Shown here: positions 42,469 to 51,361 of the stretch, in pieces
How the letters are laid out: each line of letters opens with the position of its first letter
Position numbering within the stretch: position 1 is the stretch's first letter
NCBI GenBank assembly: GCA_034436755.1
Contig: DAOTVB010000201.1
Span: forward strand, 186,001-250,000
Length of the DNA: 64,000 nucleotides
Source of the DNA: CAKZQX01 sp034436755
GTDB lineage: Bacteria > Chloroflexota > Chloroflexia > Chloroflexales > Chloroflexaceae
Reading direction: 5' to 3'
The notes under the pieces: generated by a model
What the model was told of the DNA's origin: nothing
What the model saw: only the letters and a program-made list of their open reading frames with translations
Databases searched by the model: none
Translations under genes and position numbers: made by a program

Positions 42469-43242
42469 ATGCTTGATTTTGCGATCGACCTGGCCTATCG
42501 TGCCGGTGCGCTGGCCCGCTCCGGCCTGGAACGGGAGCACGCGGTCGAAGAAAAAGGTCGCGCCGATCTGGTCACCGAAACCGACCGCGCCATCGAAGAG
42601 TTGCTCGTCGACTCGATTCGCTCGCGCTACCCGGACCATCGCATTGTAGCTGAGGAGGGCAGCAACAGCGCGGGGAGCAGCACCTACACCTGGGTGATCG
42701 ACCCGCTCGACGGCACGACGAACTATGCCCATGGTGTTCCGCTGTTCTGCGTATCGCTGGGTGTGCTGCAGGGCGAAGTGCCGCTGTTTGGGGTGGTGTA
42801 TGATCCGTTGCGCGGCGAGTTGTTTACAGCCTATCGGGAACGGGGCGCGTACTGCAATGGTCGCCGGCTCCAGGTATCGCAGACGCCGTCGCTGGACGCG
42901 GCCCTGCTGACGACTGGCTTTCCCTATGATCGCTTCACCCAACCTGACAACAATATTGCCGAGTTTTCCCGCATGGTGTTACACATCCAGGGCGTGCGGC
43001 GCACCGGGTCAGCCGCGCTGGATCTCTGCTATGTGGCGGCGGGGCGCACCGATGGACACTGGGAGTTGGGGCTGCATCCCTGGGACACGGCTGCCGGCGC
43101 GCTGCTTGTAACTGAGGCGGGCGGCCGGTTAAGCGACTGGCACAACCAGGCATGGACGCTCTGGAACCCGCGCCTGGTAGCTTCAAATGGACTGATACAC
43201 GCTGAGATAGTGAAGGTGTTGGCGGCAACCCGAAACCAGTAA
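42469..43242 (+). CDS. suhB: Inositol monophosphatase family protein
   Basis: A 257-residue Mg-dependent phosphatase of the SuhB/inositol-1-phosphatase family. Metal-site motifs: DLVTETDRAIEELL, IVAEEGSNSAG, WVIDPLDGTTNYAHG (the signature) and WELGLHPWDTAAGALLVTEAGG near the C-terminus. It removes phosphate from inositol monophosphate or a related sugar phosphate. The ATG at 42469 is preferred for length; GGGAGG lies about 14 bases upstream, and a GTG at 42442 would add nine residues without a ribosome-binding site. Its TAA stop falls inside a short run of 7-bp repeats (43235-43255). Confidence 0.92.
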   Translation: MLDFAIDLAYRAGALARSGLEREHAVEEKGRADLVTETDRAIEELLVDSIRSRYPDHRIVAEEGSNSAGSSTYTWVIDPLDGTTNYAHGVPLFCVSLGVLQGEVPLFGVVYDPLRGELFTAYRERGAYCNGRRLQVSQTPSLDAALLTTGFPYDRFTQPDNNIAEFSRMVLHIQGVRRTGSAALDLCYVAAGRTDGHWELGLHPWDTAAGALLVTEAGGRLSDWHNQAWTLWNPRLVASNGLIHAEIVKVLAATRNQ

Positions 43243-43255
43243 CCTGTAACGACTA
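43235..43255. repeat. Short heptanucleotide array over a stop codon
   Basis: Three units ACCAGTA, ACCTGTA, ACGACTA. The TAA stop of the phosphatase gene (43240-43242) straddles the first two units. Confidence 0.6.
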
Positions 43256-43284
43256 CTGGACTCGCGTTGCCATGATACGCAAGC

Positions 43285-44343
43285 ATGACCTACTACCTGC
43301 CCGAAAATTTACCGTCCGGTCCGATCCTTAGCTCACGCCGTCCCACCATCAACGAGTTCTTCCTGTCGTCGTACACCATGAATGTCTATCTCGGCTGTGA
43401 GATGGGCTGCCCCTACTGCGACGGCTGGGTCTACAGTTCGCGCCCGCTCAACGAGACGGTGCGGGTGCCGCTCAACCTGCCGCAACTGCTGGCTGAGGAG
43501 CTGCAGACGGTGAGTCGCGGCGACCTGATCGCCATTACTGCGCTGAGCGATCCCTACCAACCGGCCGAGCAGAGCTATCGCATTACCCGTCAGGTGTTAC
43601 AAGTCCTGGCCGATGCCGGGCAACCCTGCCTGATCCTGACCAAGGGGTTGGGTGTGCTGGAGGATATTCCGCTGCTCCAGCGCATCAACGAGCAGAGCCT
43701 GGCAATTGTGATGACGACGCTGCTGACGATGGACCGCTATGCCGCCGAGCGGCTGGAGAGCAAATCGCCCACGCCGGCACTCCGGCTGGAGATGCTGGGC
43801 GCGCTCAAACGCGCCGGTATTCCGGTGGGTGTGGCGATGGTGCCGGTGATCCCGTATGTCAACGATACCAATACGGTATCGCGGGCGCTGTTCCGGGCCT
43901 GTGCGGAAGTTGGGGTTGATTTTGTGATCTGGGATTATCTGCATGTGCCGAATGAGCGGCACCGCATGCGCGTCGATGAGATGCTGGTCCGGGTAGCGGC
44001 CTATCCGAGCAACTTCTACCGCGATGCCTTCCAGGGGCAACCGCTGCCCACGGTGAACTACCGCGCCGAGCGTGATGCGGAGTTGCTGGTCCGGTGTGAT
44101 GGCTTTGGGCTTGATCCGCGCGCGCCGCATCGCCTGTTCGCCGGGCGGTTGGACCCGCAGAACGAGGCCGCACTGCTGCTCAAACATACCGCCTTCCGCG
44201 ACACGATTAACAACCGCGCACATATGGCTGCGCTGCATCGTGATCTGGCCGAGCGGGTCTACGGAGGTGAGGTCCGCGCCGATCAACTGCGCCTCAGCCC
44301 GCTCTGGCTAACGCTAAAGCAGGTGCTCAAGTTGGAGGAGTAA
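43285..44343 (+). CDS. Radical SAM protein (SplB/Rv2578c-like)
   Basis: A 352-residue radical SAM protein. The iron-sulfur motif is CEMGCPYC (CxxxCxxC, near residues 38-45) in NVYLGCEMGCPYCDGW, followed by ITALSDPYQPAEQSYRITRQVLQVL, LILTKG, and VAMVPVIPYVNDTN. These features resemble SplB-type and Rv2578c-type radical SAM proteins, which are common but mostly uncharacterised; true spore photoproduct lyase is unlikely. The C-terminal 100 residues are family-specific and unassigned. ATG at 43285, 42 bases after the preceding stop, so co-transcription with the phosphatase is plausible. Confidence 0.88.
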   Translation: MTYYLPENLPSGPILSSRRPTINEFFLSSYTMNVYLGCEMGCPYCDGWVYSSRPLNETVRVPLNLPQLLAEELQTVSRGDLIAITALSDPYQPAEQSYRITRQVLQVLADAGQPCLILTKGLGVLEDIPLLQRINEQSLAIVMTTLLTMDRYAAERLESKSPTPALRLEMLGALKRAGIPVGVAMVPVIPYVNDTNTVSRALFRACAEVGVDFVIWDYLHVPNERHRMRVDEMLVRVAAYPSNFYRDAFQGQPLPTVNYRAERDAELLVRCDGFGLDPRAPHRLFAGRLDPQNEAALLLKHTAFRDTINNRAHMAALHRDLAERVYGGEVRADQLRLSPLWLTLKQVLKLEE

Positions 44344-44364
44344 GAATAAAATCTTCGCCGGCAG

Positions 44365-45075
44365 CTAACATGCCGTCCCCTGCTGCTGTGCGCCGGTTTC
44401 CGGGCGTGTCCCCGCCGGCACGGCAACTTCAGCTTCCGCCTGGTGGCGCAACCGGGCAAACAACTTCCGGCGTAACTCGCTTAGCAGCGCGCGATACTCG
44501 GGCGTGCGGATGGGATCGGTCGTCATGATCAGCGCATCTTCGCCATTATCGGTATAGTAACGCGGGCGTCGCCCGACGACCTGGAAGCTATACTTGGCGT
44601 ACAGATTCTGCGCAACCACATTTGAAACCCGTACCTCGAGCGTCATAACGGCCGCCTGCAGATCGAGCGCCTGATCGATCAGGCCATTCAGCAGCAGTTC
44701 ACCCAGACCCTGCCCGCGATACTGCAGCGCAACCGCAATCGTGGTGATATGGGCATCATCAACCGTCAGCCAGATGCCGCCATAGCCCACAACCGGATAG
44801 GCATGGTCGGAAGCATCCGGTAGCACGGCCGGGCCAAAAAGACCGGGAAAGAGTGCCCCCAGTAACCCGCTACGTCCGGGTGCGTTCTGGCGCGGGCGCT
44901 GTTGGGGCGGTGGGGGGGTAAGACTGGCGCGAGCCACAGCATACCGGCACGTATCGGGGCTGCGTAACTCACGGCGGAATGTGGTAGAAGACCAGGAGGT
45001 GCTAAAGCTCTGCTGCTCGACCTGCTGTACCTGGCTGATATCCGCTTCAACCATTGGCTCAATAAAATAGTACAC
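44365..45075 (-). CDS. rimI: GNAT acetyltransferase, RimI-like
   Basis: A 236-residue N-acetyltransferase. MVEADISQVQQVEQQSFSTSWSSTTFRREL is typical of RimI, which acetylates the N-terminus of ribosomal protein S18. The acetyl-CoA-binding segment is ITTIAVALQYRGQGLGELLLNGLI and the C-terminal part LEVRVSNVVAQNLYAKYSFQVVGRRPRYYTDNGEDALIM also fits. Two oddities: an insertion of about 45 Pro/Arg/Gly-rich residues (PPPPQQRPRQNAPGRSG...) between the first helix pair and the central sheet, and a 50-residue extra tail. The start is GTG at 45075; ATG 45054 is an alternative. Confidence 0.87.
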   Translation of the reverse strand: MYYFIEPMVEADISQVQQVEQQSFSTSWSSTTFRRELRSPDTCRYAVARASLTPPPPQQRPRQNAPGRSGLLGALFPGLFGPAVLPDASDHAYPVVGYGGIWLTVDDAHITTIAVALQYRGQGLGELLLNGLIDQALDLQAAVMTLEVRVSNVVAQNLYAKYSFQVVGRRPRYYTDNGEDALIMTTDPIRTPEYRALLSELRRKLFARLRHQAEAEVAVPAGTRPETGAQQQGTAC

Positions 45076-45145
45076 CGATGAACCTCGTCCGGCTCCTCAT
45101 GGATAAAATTAGTTCACTGTTCAATATACCACAACTCACGCCATC

Positions 45146-45214
45146 CTCCATAAGCGGGGGCTTTCGCCGTCGGCAGGGCAAAAGCGATTCGCAGGCCATC
45201 GCGTGAGTCGTGTC
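45146..45214. repeat. Degenerate remnant of the nested-hairpin element
   Basis: CTTTCGCCGTCGGCAGGGCA resembles the left middle arm and ATCGCGTGAGTCGTGTCAAT the right end of the 197-bp family; the central hairpin is missing. It lies between the rimI and lipoprotein genes. Confidence 0.4.
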
Positions 45215-45227
45215 AATATACCAGATG

Positions 45228-46058
45228 CTACCGGTCTATCAGGGGCGTCGCCGACTGGACCGTGATCATGCTCTCGTACTGTCCATCCTTGCCATAGCCC
45301 CCACCGGTTTCAAACGTACCGGTCACCTCAACCATCCCCCAGACATAGCTATTGTTGGGGCCGACATTCAACTCGGCGGATTGGTCGGGGGGAAAGCCTT
45401 CCATCCAGATCTGTTCACCGAGTGGCTGCGGGTTCGCGCCGTTCTCGTCGGTCGAAACCCCCTCGGCCAGAACATAAATGACCGAGTTCCAGAAATAAAA
45501 GCCCTGGGTCGTCACCGTCTGACCGGCATACTGGCCGGGATCGTCCTGGAGGTCAAAGAACGAAACCTTGCCCTCACCCAGTGGGCCCCCCTCAAGCGTA
45601 TGTTCAACCCGGCGAACCTGCTCAATGGGCCGGGCCTGCGACACTTCCAGGCGATACTGGTAGTTCCCCTCAGGGCCATAGCCACCATCGGCCTCAAAGC
45701 GCCCGGTCACCCGGACAAACCCATAGACCGAGTCCCCCGGACGATGCAGATTCTCAGTTGCCTCGGGCGGGAACCCATCTACCCAGATGGGATTTCCCAG
45801 CGGTTGCGCATCGAGCCCGTTATCGAGCGTACTGACGCCCAGCGCCAGCACAGACGTTGCGGGATTACCGGGTTTCCAGACATACGCACCATCAACAGTT
45901 ATTTCCTGACCGGTGTAGTTCTGCGCCTTTTCTATCAGATCTTGAACGTAGAGCGCTCCTCCCGTCACACCGGCCTGATTGCTGCAACGTGCCAGCAGGG
46001 CGAGGCTGACAAACAGCAAGAAGGCGAGCGTCCTGGCTCGCCACGGCGTGCGAAGCAT
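45228..46058 (-). CDS. Lipoprotein with two homologous domains
   Basis: A 276-residue lipoprotein (signal MLRTPWRARTLAFLLFVSLALLARC). Two copies of a domain of about 100 residues follow. Copy 1 contains NYTGQEITVDGAYVWK, LGVSTLDNGLDAQPLG, PIWVDGFPPE and VTGRFEADGGYGPEGNYQY. Copy 2 contains QYAGQTVTTQGFYFWN, EGVSTDENGANPQPLG, QIWMEGFPPD and VTGTFETGGGYGKDGQYES. The repeat implies an internal duplication, and the fold may be OB-like beta (inference). ATG 46058 has AGGAGG about eight bases upstream; an ATG at 46082 is less well placed. Function is unknown. Confidence 0.82.
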   Translation of the reverse strand: MLRTPWRARTLAFLLFVSLALLARCSNQAGVTGGALYVQDLIEKAQNYTGQEITVDGAYVWKPGNPATSVLALGVSTLDNGLDAQPLGNPIWVDGFPPEATENLHRPGDSVYGFVRVTGRFEADGGYGPEGNYQYRLEVSQARPIEQVRRVEHTLEGGPLGEGKVSFFDLQDDPGQYAGQTVTTQGFYFWNSVIYVLAEGVSTDENGANPQPLGEQIWMEGFPPDQSAELNVGPNNSYVWGMVEVTGTFETGGGYGKDGQYESMITVQSATPLIDR

Positions 46059-46542
46059 ATCCGTATCCTCCTGACGTACCATACCGTCTATTATCTACCT
46101 CTGGATCGCCGAAATTATACCAGAAGGGCTAGTTGGTCGCAACATAACGTTGATGTGGCGCGGCAGTGTGCTACCATGGGTAACATGGGTACCACATTTG
46201 GAAAATCTACGGTCGTATAAGCACTCTGGATGAAGCATACCAGGAACACACAGCAGGGCAATTCTATGTGAACAATCACACAAGGGGAACCAGGAACAAG
46301 AGAGAAGTGCTGCAAAAAAGCCAGACGTAGGAGATCTGTGCGCTACACAAAACTATTCTTTAACCAATCTAGATTATGAATGATGGTTTATGCTGGCTAC
46401 TTCTTGACATCACAACTTTTGACCAGTATTATTAGCATACCATGATATAGTAACGCAAAAATTCTCGCTACACAACGAAGTGGTATGCCATAGTTACCAG
46501 CCTTCGTCTGTGGCACCTTAACAACCGCATAGGAGGCGACAC
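46059..46542. other. Intergenic region upstream of rny
   Basis: No gene or long repeat seen. It is A/T-rich toward rny and includes the promoter listed at 46404-46432. Confidence 0.5.
46404..46432 (+). promoter_or_regulatory. Strong sigma-70-type promoter of rny
   Basis: TTGACA (46404-46409) and TATTAT (46427-46432) with a 17-base spacer, 110 bases before the rny start. Confidence 0.65.
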
Positions 46543-48075
46543 GTGACTGAATTACTCTGGGCTGTAGTTGCCCTCATCGTAGGGCTGGCTGCCGGCGCTG
46601 GTCTTGGTATGTTCTGGTCGCAAAACAGCGCCCACTCGCGCGTGCAACAGCGCGAAACCGAGGCCCGCCTGTTATTAGAAGAAACGCGCTCCCAGCAAAA
46701 AGAACTGCTGCTTCAGGCCAAAGATGAAGCGCTCCGTATTCGTACGGAAGTTGAAGCAGAGATTAAGGAGGCGCGTCAGGGGTTACAAAAACAGGAAGAA
46801 CGGTTGCAACGAAAGGAGGAGAATCTCGATCGTAAAGTCGATGGTGTAGAACGACGTGAGCGCCAACTGGCCAACCGCGAACGGCAGATTGAGCAGTTGT
46901 ATCAAGAAGCCGAGCAGTTGAAGGTACAACAGGTAACTGAGCTTGAGCGCATCTCAGCACTGAGCCAGGAGGATGCGCGCAATATTATCCTCGCTCAGGC
47001 CGAACGCGAGGCCCGCGATGATGCCGCCCGGCGCATCCGCGAGGTCGAACAGGCGACCCGCGAAGAGGCCGATAAGAAGGCGCGCAAGATTGTCGGCATG
47101 GCGATCCAGCGCTGTGCATCCGATTATGTTGCGGAGGTGACGGTGACAACCGTTAACCTGCCGGGCGAAGAGTTAAAAGGCCGCATTATCGGGCGTGAAG
47201 GGCGTAATATTCGGGCGTTTGAACAGATTACCGGCGTGGATGTGATTATTGATGATACGCCGGAAGCTGTGACCCTTTCATGCCACGATCCCGTGCGCCG
47301 TGAAGTGGCACGGGTGGCGCTGACGCGCCTGCTCAAGGATGGTCGTATTCATCCCTCCCGGATCGAAGAGGTTGTCCATAAAACTCAGCAAGAGATTGAG
47401 CAGATTATGCGTGAAGAAGGTGAGCGGGTCGCGTATGAGGCCAATGTGCAAGGACTCCACCCTGACCTGATCAAGTTGTTGGGTCGGTTGAAATATCGTA
47501 CCAGCTACGGGCAAAATGTGCTCCAGCATTCGCTGGAATGCTCACTGCTCGCAGCACATATTGCAGCGGAGTTGAATTCCAATATCCATGTATCAAAAAC
47601 CGCTGCGCTCCTGCATGATATTGGCAAGGCCGTCGATTATGAGGTTCAGGGTCCGCATGCCTTGATTGGTGCGGATATTGCGCGGCGGTTGGGCCGTTTG
47701 CCGGCGATTGTGCATGCGATTGCTGCGCATCATAACGACGAAGAACCGCAAACGGTTGAAGCGTTTATCGTCCAGGCCGTTGATGCTATCTCGGGTGGGC
47801 GGCCCGGCGCACGGCGTGAGACGCTTGACCTGTATATTAAGCGGCTCGAATCGCTGGAAACGGTGGCAACATCCTTTCCAGGGGTGCAACGCGCTTTTGC
47901 GGTGCAGGCCGGGCGCGAAGTCCGCGTGATGGTCCAACCCGATAGCATAGATGATTATGCCAGTATCCATCTTGCCCGTGATGTGGCAAAAAAGATTGAG
48001 GAGAGTCTCCAATATCCGGGTCAAATTAAAATCACGGTGATCCGTGAAACACGGGCAGTAGACTTTGCACGCTAA
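46543..48075 (+). CDS. rny: Ribonuclease Y
   Basis: A 510-residue membrane-bound endoribonuclease that starts bulk mRNA decay. Features in order: N-terminal membrane helix (LLWAVVALIVGLAAGAGLGMFW), a long coiled coil to about residue 180 (EAEIKEARQGLQKQEERLQRKEENL...), a KH RNA-binding domain (GRIIGREGRNIRAFEQITGVDVIIDDTPEAVTLS), and an HD catalytic domain (TAALLHDIGKAVDYEVQGPHALIGADIARR). The start is GTG at 46543, fixed by TAGGAGG upstream and by the family N-terminus. The gene spoVS follows, an order also seen in Firmicutes, where rny and spoVS are close. Confidence 0.97.
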   Translation: MTELLWAVVALIVGLAAGAGLGMFWSQNSAHSRVQQRETEARLLLEETRSQQKELLLQAKDEALRIRTEVEAEIKEARQGLQKQEERLQRKEENLDRKVDGVERRERQLANRERQIEQLYQEAEQLKVQQVTELERISALSQEDARNIILAQAEREARDDAARRIREVEQATREEADKKARKIVGMAIQRCASDYVAEVTVTTVNLPGEELKGRIIGREGRNIRAFEQITGVDVIIDDTPEAVTLSCHDPVRREVARVALTRLLKDGRIHPSRIEEVVHKTQQEIEQIMREEGERVAYEANVQGLHPDLIKLLGRLKYRTSYGQNVLQHSLECSLLAAHIAAELNSNIHVSKTAALLHDIGKAVDYEVQGPHALIGADIARRLGRLPAIVHAIAAHHNDEEPQTVEAFIVQAVDAISGGRPGARRETLDLYIKRLESLETVATSFPGVQRAFAVQAGREVRVMVQPDSIDDYASIHLARDVAKKIEESLQYPGQIKITVIRETRAVDFAR

Positions 48076-48261
48076 CCTGTGCATTTCGCATATACGTTGG
48101 TTCCTTTCCGGCGACCGTGTCCCAGTTCCCACGATACACACCCGACTGTGCCAATCGTCAAAACAAGAGAGGAGGGTAGCTCTGAGATGATGCTCGACGC
48201 TCCATCTGATCAGCCGATCGTAGTCTCGACCAGTCATTCACTAAACTCAGAGGAGGAACGC

Positions 48262-48573
48262 ATGAGTACCGTTGCCCGCGCTGTTGGTGAGGCTCTTGAG
48301 CACCATGGTTCTGCCGAGGTGCTGAAGGTTTCGACTCGTTCACGTCCAAGTGCTGTTGCCGGAGCTATTGCCGGTGTCATCCGCGAGAGTGGCATGGCCG
48401 AAGTGCAATCAATCGGCGCCGGGGCGACCAACCAGGCCATTAAGGCCGTTGCCATTGCCCGTAGTTATCTAAGCGAGGAGGGTATTGAAATCGTCTGTGT
48501 GCCATCGTTTATCGACGTGGCAATCGATGAGGAGGAGCGCACCGCTATCCGTCTGCTTATTGAGCGGCGGTAA
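48262..48573 (+). CDS. spoVS: Stage V sporulation protein S family
   Basis: A 103-residue protein. The core EVLKVSTRSRPSAVAGAIAGVIRESGMAEVQSIGAGATNQAIKAVAIARSYLSEEGIEIVCVPSF and EERTAIRLLIE is the SpoVS (Alba-like) family almost in full. The family occurs in many non-sporulating bacteria and probably binds nucleic acid. The ATG at 48262 is preceded by GAGGAGG at five bases, an excellent start; the longer frame from 48187 also has GGAGGG upstream, so a second start is possible. It follows rny and is likely co-transcribed; a strong terminator comes about 105 bases later. Confidence 0.93.
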   Translation: MSTVARAVGEALEHHGSAEVLKVSTRSRPSAVAGAIAGVIRESGMAEVQSIGAGATNQAIKAVAIARSYLSEEGIEIVCVPSFIDVAIDEEERTAIRLLIERR

Positions 48574-48677
48574 TCGGGCTATTCTCGATCTGATATCGGG
48601 TGAGTGTCACCCGGTTGTGTCTCTGTCTCTGGTGCAGTCATCTCTGGTTGGGTATGACATAGTGCCCGGTCGCTCGT

Positions 48678-48709
48678 AGCTCTCACCTTTCACGAGGTGA
48701 GAGCTTTTT
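48678..48709 (+). terminator. Rho-independent terminator after rny-spoVS
   Basis: Perfect 11-bp stem AGCTCTCACCT / AGGTGAGAGCT with loop TTCACG, followed at once by TTTTTATT. Confidence 0.9.
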
Positions 48710-48710
48710 A

Positions 48711-49328
48711 TTGAAGCAACTGCCCGATAACCGTGTCGTTTATGGCGCTCTCCATACCTATGCGGTCTCCGATAGCCGACAATATAACCCCGGTGATGCT
48801 GTTATGCGCTGGCTTGATATCCATACGTTCAAATATGATGGTAGCCTGGTCTACCGCTGGCGGGCCGAACTGGTCGATTGGGGCGATGACTGGCTGGTCT
48901 GGTATACTCCGGCAGGAACCCCGATGCAACTGGAGCGGATCGGGCAGACCTTTAGCCCGGATTATGCGACGGTGGGCTATGTCTGGCTGCGCCGTCCCTA
49001 TACGGTGGCTTCCGATTTTACCCCCACGGGAACATTTCGCCGGTTTTACTGCAATGTGACGCTGCCGCCGCGGCTGGATCTCAATCGCCTGCTTGTTGTT
49101 GATCTCGATCTGGATCTGCTGGTAGATCCCGAAGGACATGCGCGCGTTCTGGATATTGATCAGTTTGAGCAGAATAAACAAACGCTGAAGTATCCCCCCG
49201 ATCTGGAAACATTGGCCTGGAATGCGGTTGCCGAACTGCAACATATGGCGATGTATGGCATGATGCCCTTCGATGGTAGTCTGATCGATTACCTGACGCT
49301 GATTGAACAGTCACCCTATCCACTTTAA
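48711..49328 (+). CDS. DUF402 family protein (nucleotide/phosphate hydrolase-like)
   Basis: Up to 205 residues. GTFRRFYCNVTLPPRLDLNRLLVVDLDLDLLVDPEGHARVLDIDQFEQNK is the core of the DUF402 family, with Asp/Glu residues that bind metal in characterised relatives that hydrolyse nucleotides. The start is uncertain. TTG 48711 lies right after a terminator and has no ribosome-binding site, while ATG 48804 (MRWLDIHTFKYDG) would remove residues (GDAV) that resemble the family N-terminus. A promoter inside or across the terminator cannot be seen clearly. The 3' end is followed by a 7-bp repeat array. Confidence 0.78.
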   Translation: MKQLPDNRVVYGALHTYAVSDSRQYNPGDAVMRWLDIHTFKYDGSLVYRWRAELVDWGDDWLVWYTPAGTPMQLERIGQTFSPDYATVGYVWLRRPYTVASDFTPTGTFRRFYCNVTLPPRLDLNRLLVVDLDLDLLVDPEGHARVLDIDQFEQNKQTLKYPPDLETLAWNAVAELQHMAMYGMMPFDGSLIDYLTLIEQSPYPL

Positions 49329-49369
49329 GAACAAAGAACAAAGAACGAAGAACGAAGCACAAAGCACAA
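49328..49369. repeat. Heptanucleotide tandem array (AGAACAA)
   Basis: Six units (AGAACAA twice, AGAACGA twice, AGCACAA twice); the array overlaps the last base of the DUF402 stop codon. Confidence 0.85.
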
Positions 49370-49423
49370 GCGTGTTGTTCGGCATCAGGTGAAACGGGCC
49401 GTTCATGCGCTCAAATGTCTGGC

Positions 49424-49452
49424 TTGAATACTCCCTGCATAACTCTTATAAT
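49424..49452 (+). promoter_or_regulatory. Probable promoter of the symporter-kinase signalling cluster
   Basis: TTGAAT (49424-49429) and TATAAT (49447-49452), 17-base spacer, 37 bases before the start codon at 49490. Confidence 0.65.
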
Positions 49453-49489
49453 AATAAAACAGTCCCGGAGCATTGGAGTGCTACCTGCC

Positions 49490-51361
49490 ATGACGGAACA
49501 GGCCACAGCACCAGACACGATTGCTCGCTTTCTTGCCCACTATCCTCCCTTCAGCGAGTTGCCGTTTGACCAGGTTGAGTCGCTTGCCGGCTCGGTCCAG
49601 GTGCGGTTATTCGCGCCCGGCGAAGATATCCTGGTGTATGGCGGGTCGCCCAACCATCAGTTTTTCATGGTGCGCGCGGGTAGTGTGGATCTGCTGCGTG
49701 AGGATGAGCAGGGCGTCCGCGTATTCGATACCCTGGGTACAGGGGAGTTTTTCGGGTATCCCTCGCTGATCCACAGCCAGTCGCCGCTCCTGACTGTGCG
49801 TACCTGTATGGAGACCTGCATTTACAGCTTCTCGGAGGAGTTATTCCACCAGTTGCGACGGGCCTACCCGGCCTTTGCCCGCTTCTTTGCCGACTCGGCT
49901 ATCGAGTGGCTCAGTTACCGTCTGCAGGCCCACTATGCCCACGCCGACCCGGTCCTCTTCCAGATGTGTCTGCGCGATCTCGTTCGGCGCGCGCTGATTA
50001 CCGTCGCACCGGAGGCCAGCGTGCGCCAGGCCGCCCAGATCATGCGCGAACATGATGTCTCCAGCCTGGTGGTCACCTCCACGCCCACCGGGATCATTAC
50101 CGACCGGGATCTGCGCAACCGGGTGCTGGCGGCCGGTCTGGATGATACCACCCGTGTGTCCGAGGTGATGACCATGCCCGCGCTGACGCTGCCCGCCGAC
50201 AGTCTGGTGTTCGAGGGTCTGCTGACGATGCTGGAGCGGGACATCCACCAGATGCCGATTACGGAAAATAACCAGGTGATCGGCCTGGTGACCCGCACCG
50301 ATATTATGCGGCGGCGCAGCCATAGCCCGCTGTTTTTACCGCGCCAACTCCAGCGGGCACAGAGCATTGAGCGGTTACGCACCTACAGCCATCAGATTGT
50401 CGATACCGTAGGCACGCTGCTCGACGCGGGCGCGCGTACCGGCGATATCGGGCGGGTGGTCACGGTGGCCCGGGATGGCATGCTGACCCGCCTGCTACAG
50501 GATGCCGAAGAAGCGCTGGGGCCGCCACCCTGCCCCTACGCCTGGCTGCTGCTCGGTAGCGCGGGGCGTTACGAGCAGACATTGCATACCGACCAGGATA
50601 ATGCGCTGGTCTATGCCGATGATGCGTCACCGGGTGCGGCCGACTACTTCACGGCCCTGGCCGAGCAGGTAGTTACGCAACTGGTGGCCTGTGGCATTCC
50701 GCGCTGCCCCGGCAATGTGATGGCAACCAACGCGATCTGGCGGCAGCCGCTGGCCGTCTGGAAGAACTACTTCACCGACTGGATCTATACGCCCGACGAA
50801 GAAGCGCTGCTCCAGGTGACGATCTTCTTCGATTTCCGGCAGGTGTATGGCACGCTGGATGCGGACGCCGCGCTCCGGGCGGTGATCCGGCAAGCACGTG
50901 AGCGGCAGGTCTTTCTGGCACGCGTGGCGCGAACCGCACTCCGCCAGGCTGCGCCGCTGGGGTTCTTCCGGCAGGTGCTGCTGGAGCGTAACGCCGAGGG
51001 GCATGACCGCCTGGATCTGAAGCAGCGCGGCATTGCGCTCATTGTGGATCTGGCGCGGCTGTTTGCGCTGGAGGCCGGATGCACAGCGACCAATACCCCT
51101 GACCGGCTGCGGATGTCGGTTGCGGGCAGCAGCCTGAGTGCTACCAGTTGCGAGGAGTTAACCGCCGCCTTTGAACTGCTCAACCTGCTGCGCCTGCGCC
51201 ACCAGTATCAGCAGATCCAGCGTGACGTGCCGCCCGACAACCATCTGCTCTACTCGCAACTGAGCCCGCTGGAGCAGCGCGAACTGAAGGAGGCGTTGCA
51301 TGCGATTGCGCGAATGCAGCGCAGCGTCGCTTTTCTATTTCAGACAGAAAAGATCGCATAA
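49490..51361 (+). CDS. cNMP-binding/CBS/DUF294 nucleotidyltransferase-like protein
   Basis: A 623-residue regulatory protein. Residues 1-135 form a cyclic-nucleotide-binding fold (FAPGEDILVYGGSPNHQFFMVRAGSVDLL). Residues 160-290 hold two CBS motifs (SVRQAAQIMREHDVSSLVVTSTPTGIITDRDLRNRVL, DSLVFEGLLTMLERDIHQMPITENNQVIGLVTRTDIMR). About 340-470 is a DUF294/GlnD-like nucleotidyltransferase core (LLLGSAGRYEQTLHTDQDNALVYAD), then a DUF294-C helical end. The ATG at 49490 is preferred and has GGAGTG upstream and a good promoter. Similar genes sit beside SSS-type symporters and DnaQ-like exonucleases in other bacteria, as here, so it probably modulates this sensor system by ligand binding. Confidence 0.9.
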   Translation: MTEQATAPDTIARFLAHYPPFSELPFDQVESLAGSVQVRLFAPGEDILVYGGSPNHQFFMVRAGSVDLLREDEQGVRVFDTLGTGEFFGYPSLIHSQSPLLTVRTCMETCIYSFSEELFHQLRRAYPAFARFFADSAIEWLSYRLQAHYAHADPVLFQMCLRDLVRRALITVAPEASVRQAAQIMREHDVSSLVVTSTPTGIITDRDLRNRVLAAGLDDTTRVSEVMTMPALTLPADSLVFEGLLTMLERDIHQMPITENNQVIGLVTRTDIMRRRSHSPLFLPRQLQRAQSIERLRTYSHQIVDTVGTLLDAGARTGDIGRVVTVARDGMLTRLLQDAEEALGPPPCPYAWLLLGSAGRYEQTLHTDQDNALVYADDASPGAADYFTALAEQVVTQLVACGIPRCPGNVMATNAIWRQPLAVWKNYFTDWIYTPDEEALLQVTIFFDFRQVYGTLDADAALRAVIRQARERQVFLARVARTALRQAAPLGFFRQVLLERNAEGHDRLDLKQRGIALIVDLARLFALEAGCTATNTPDRLRMSVAGSSLSATSCEELTAAFELLNLLRLRHQYQQIQRDVPPDNHLLYSQLSPLEQRELKEALHAIARMQRSVAFLFQTEKIA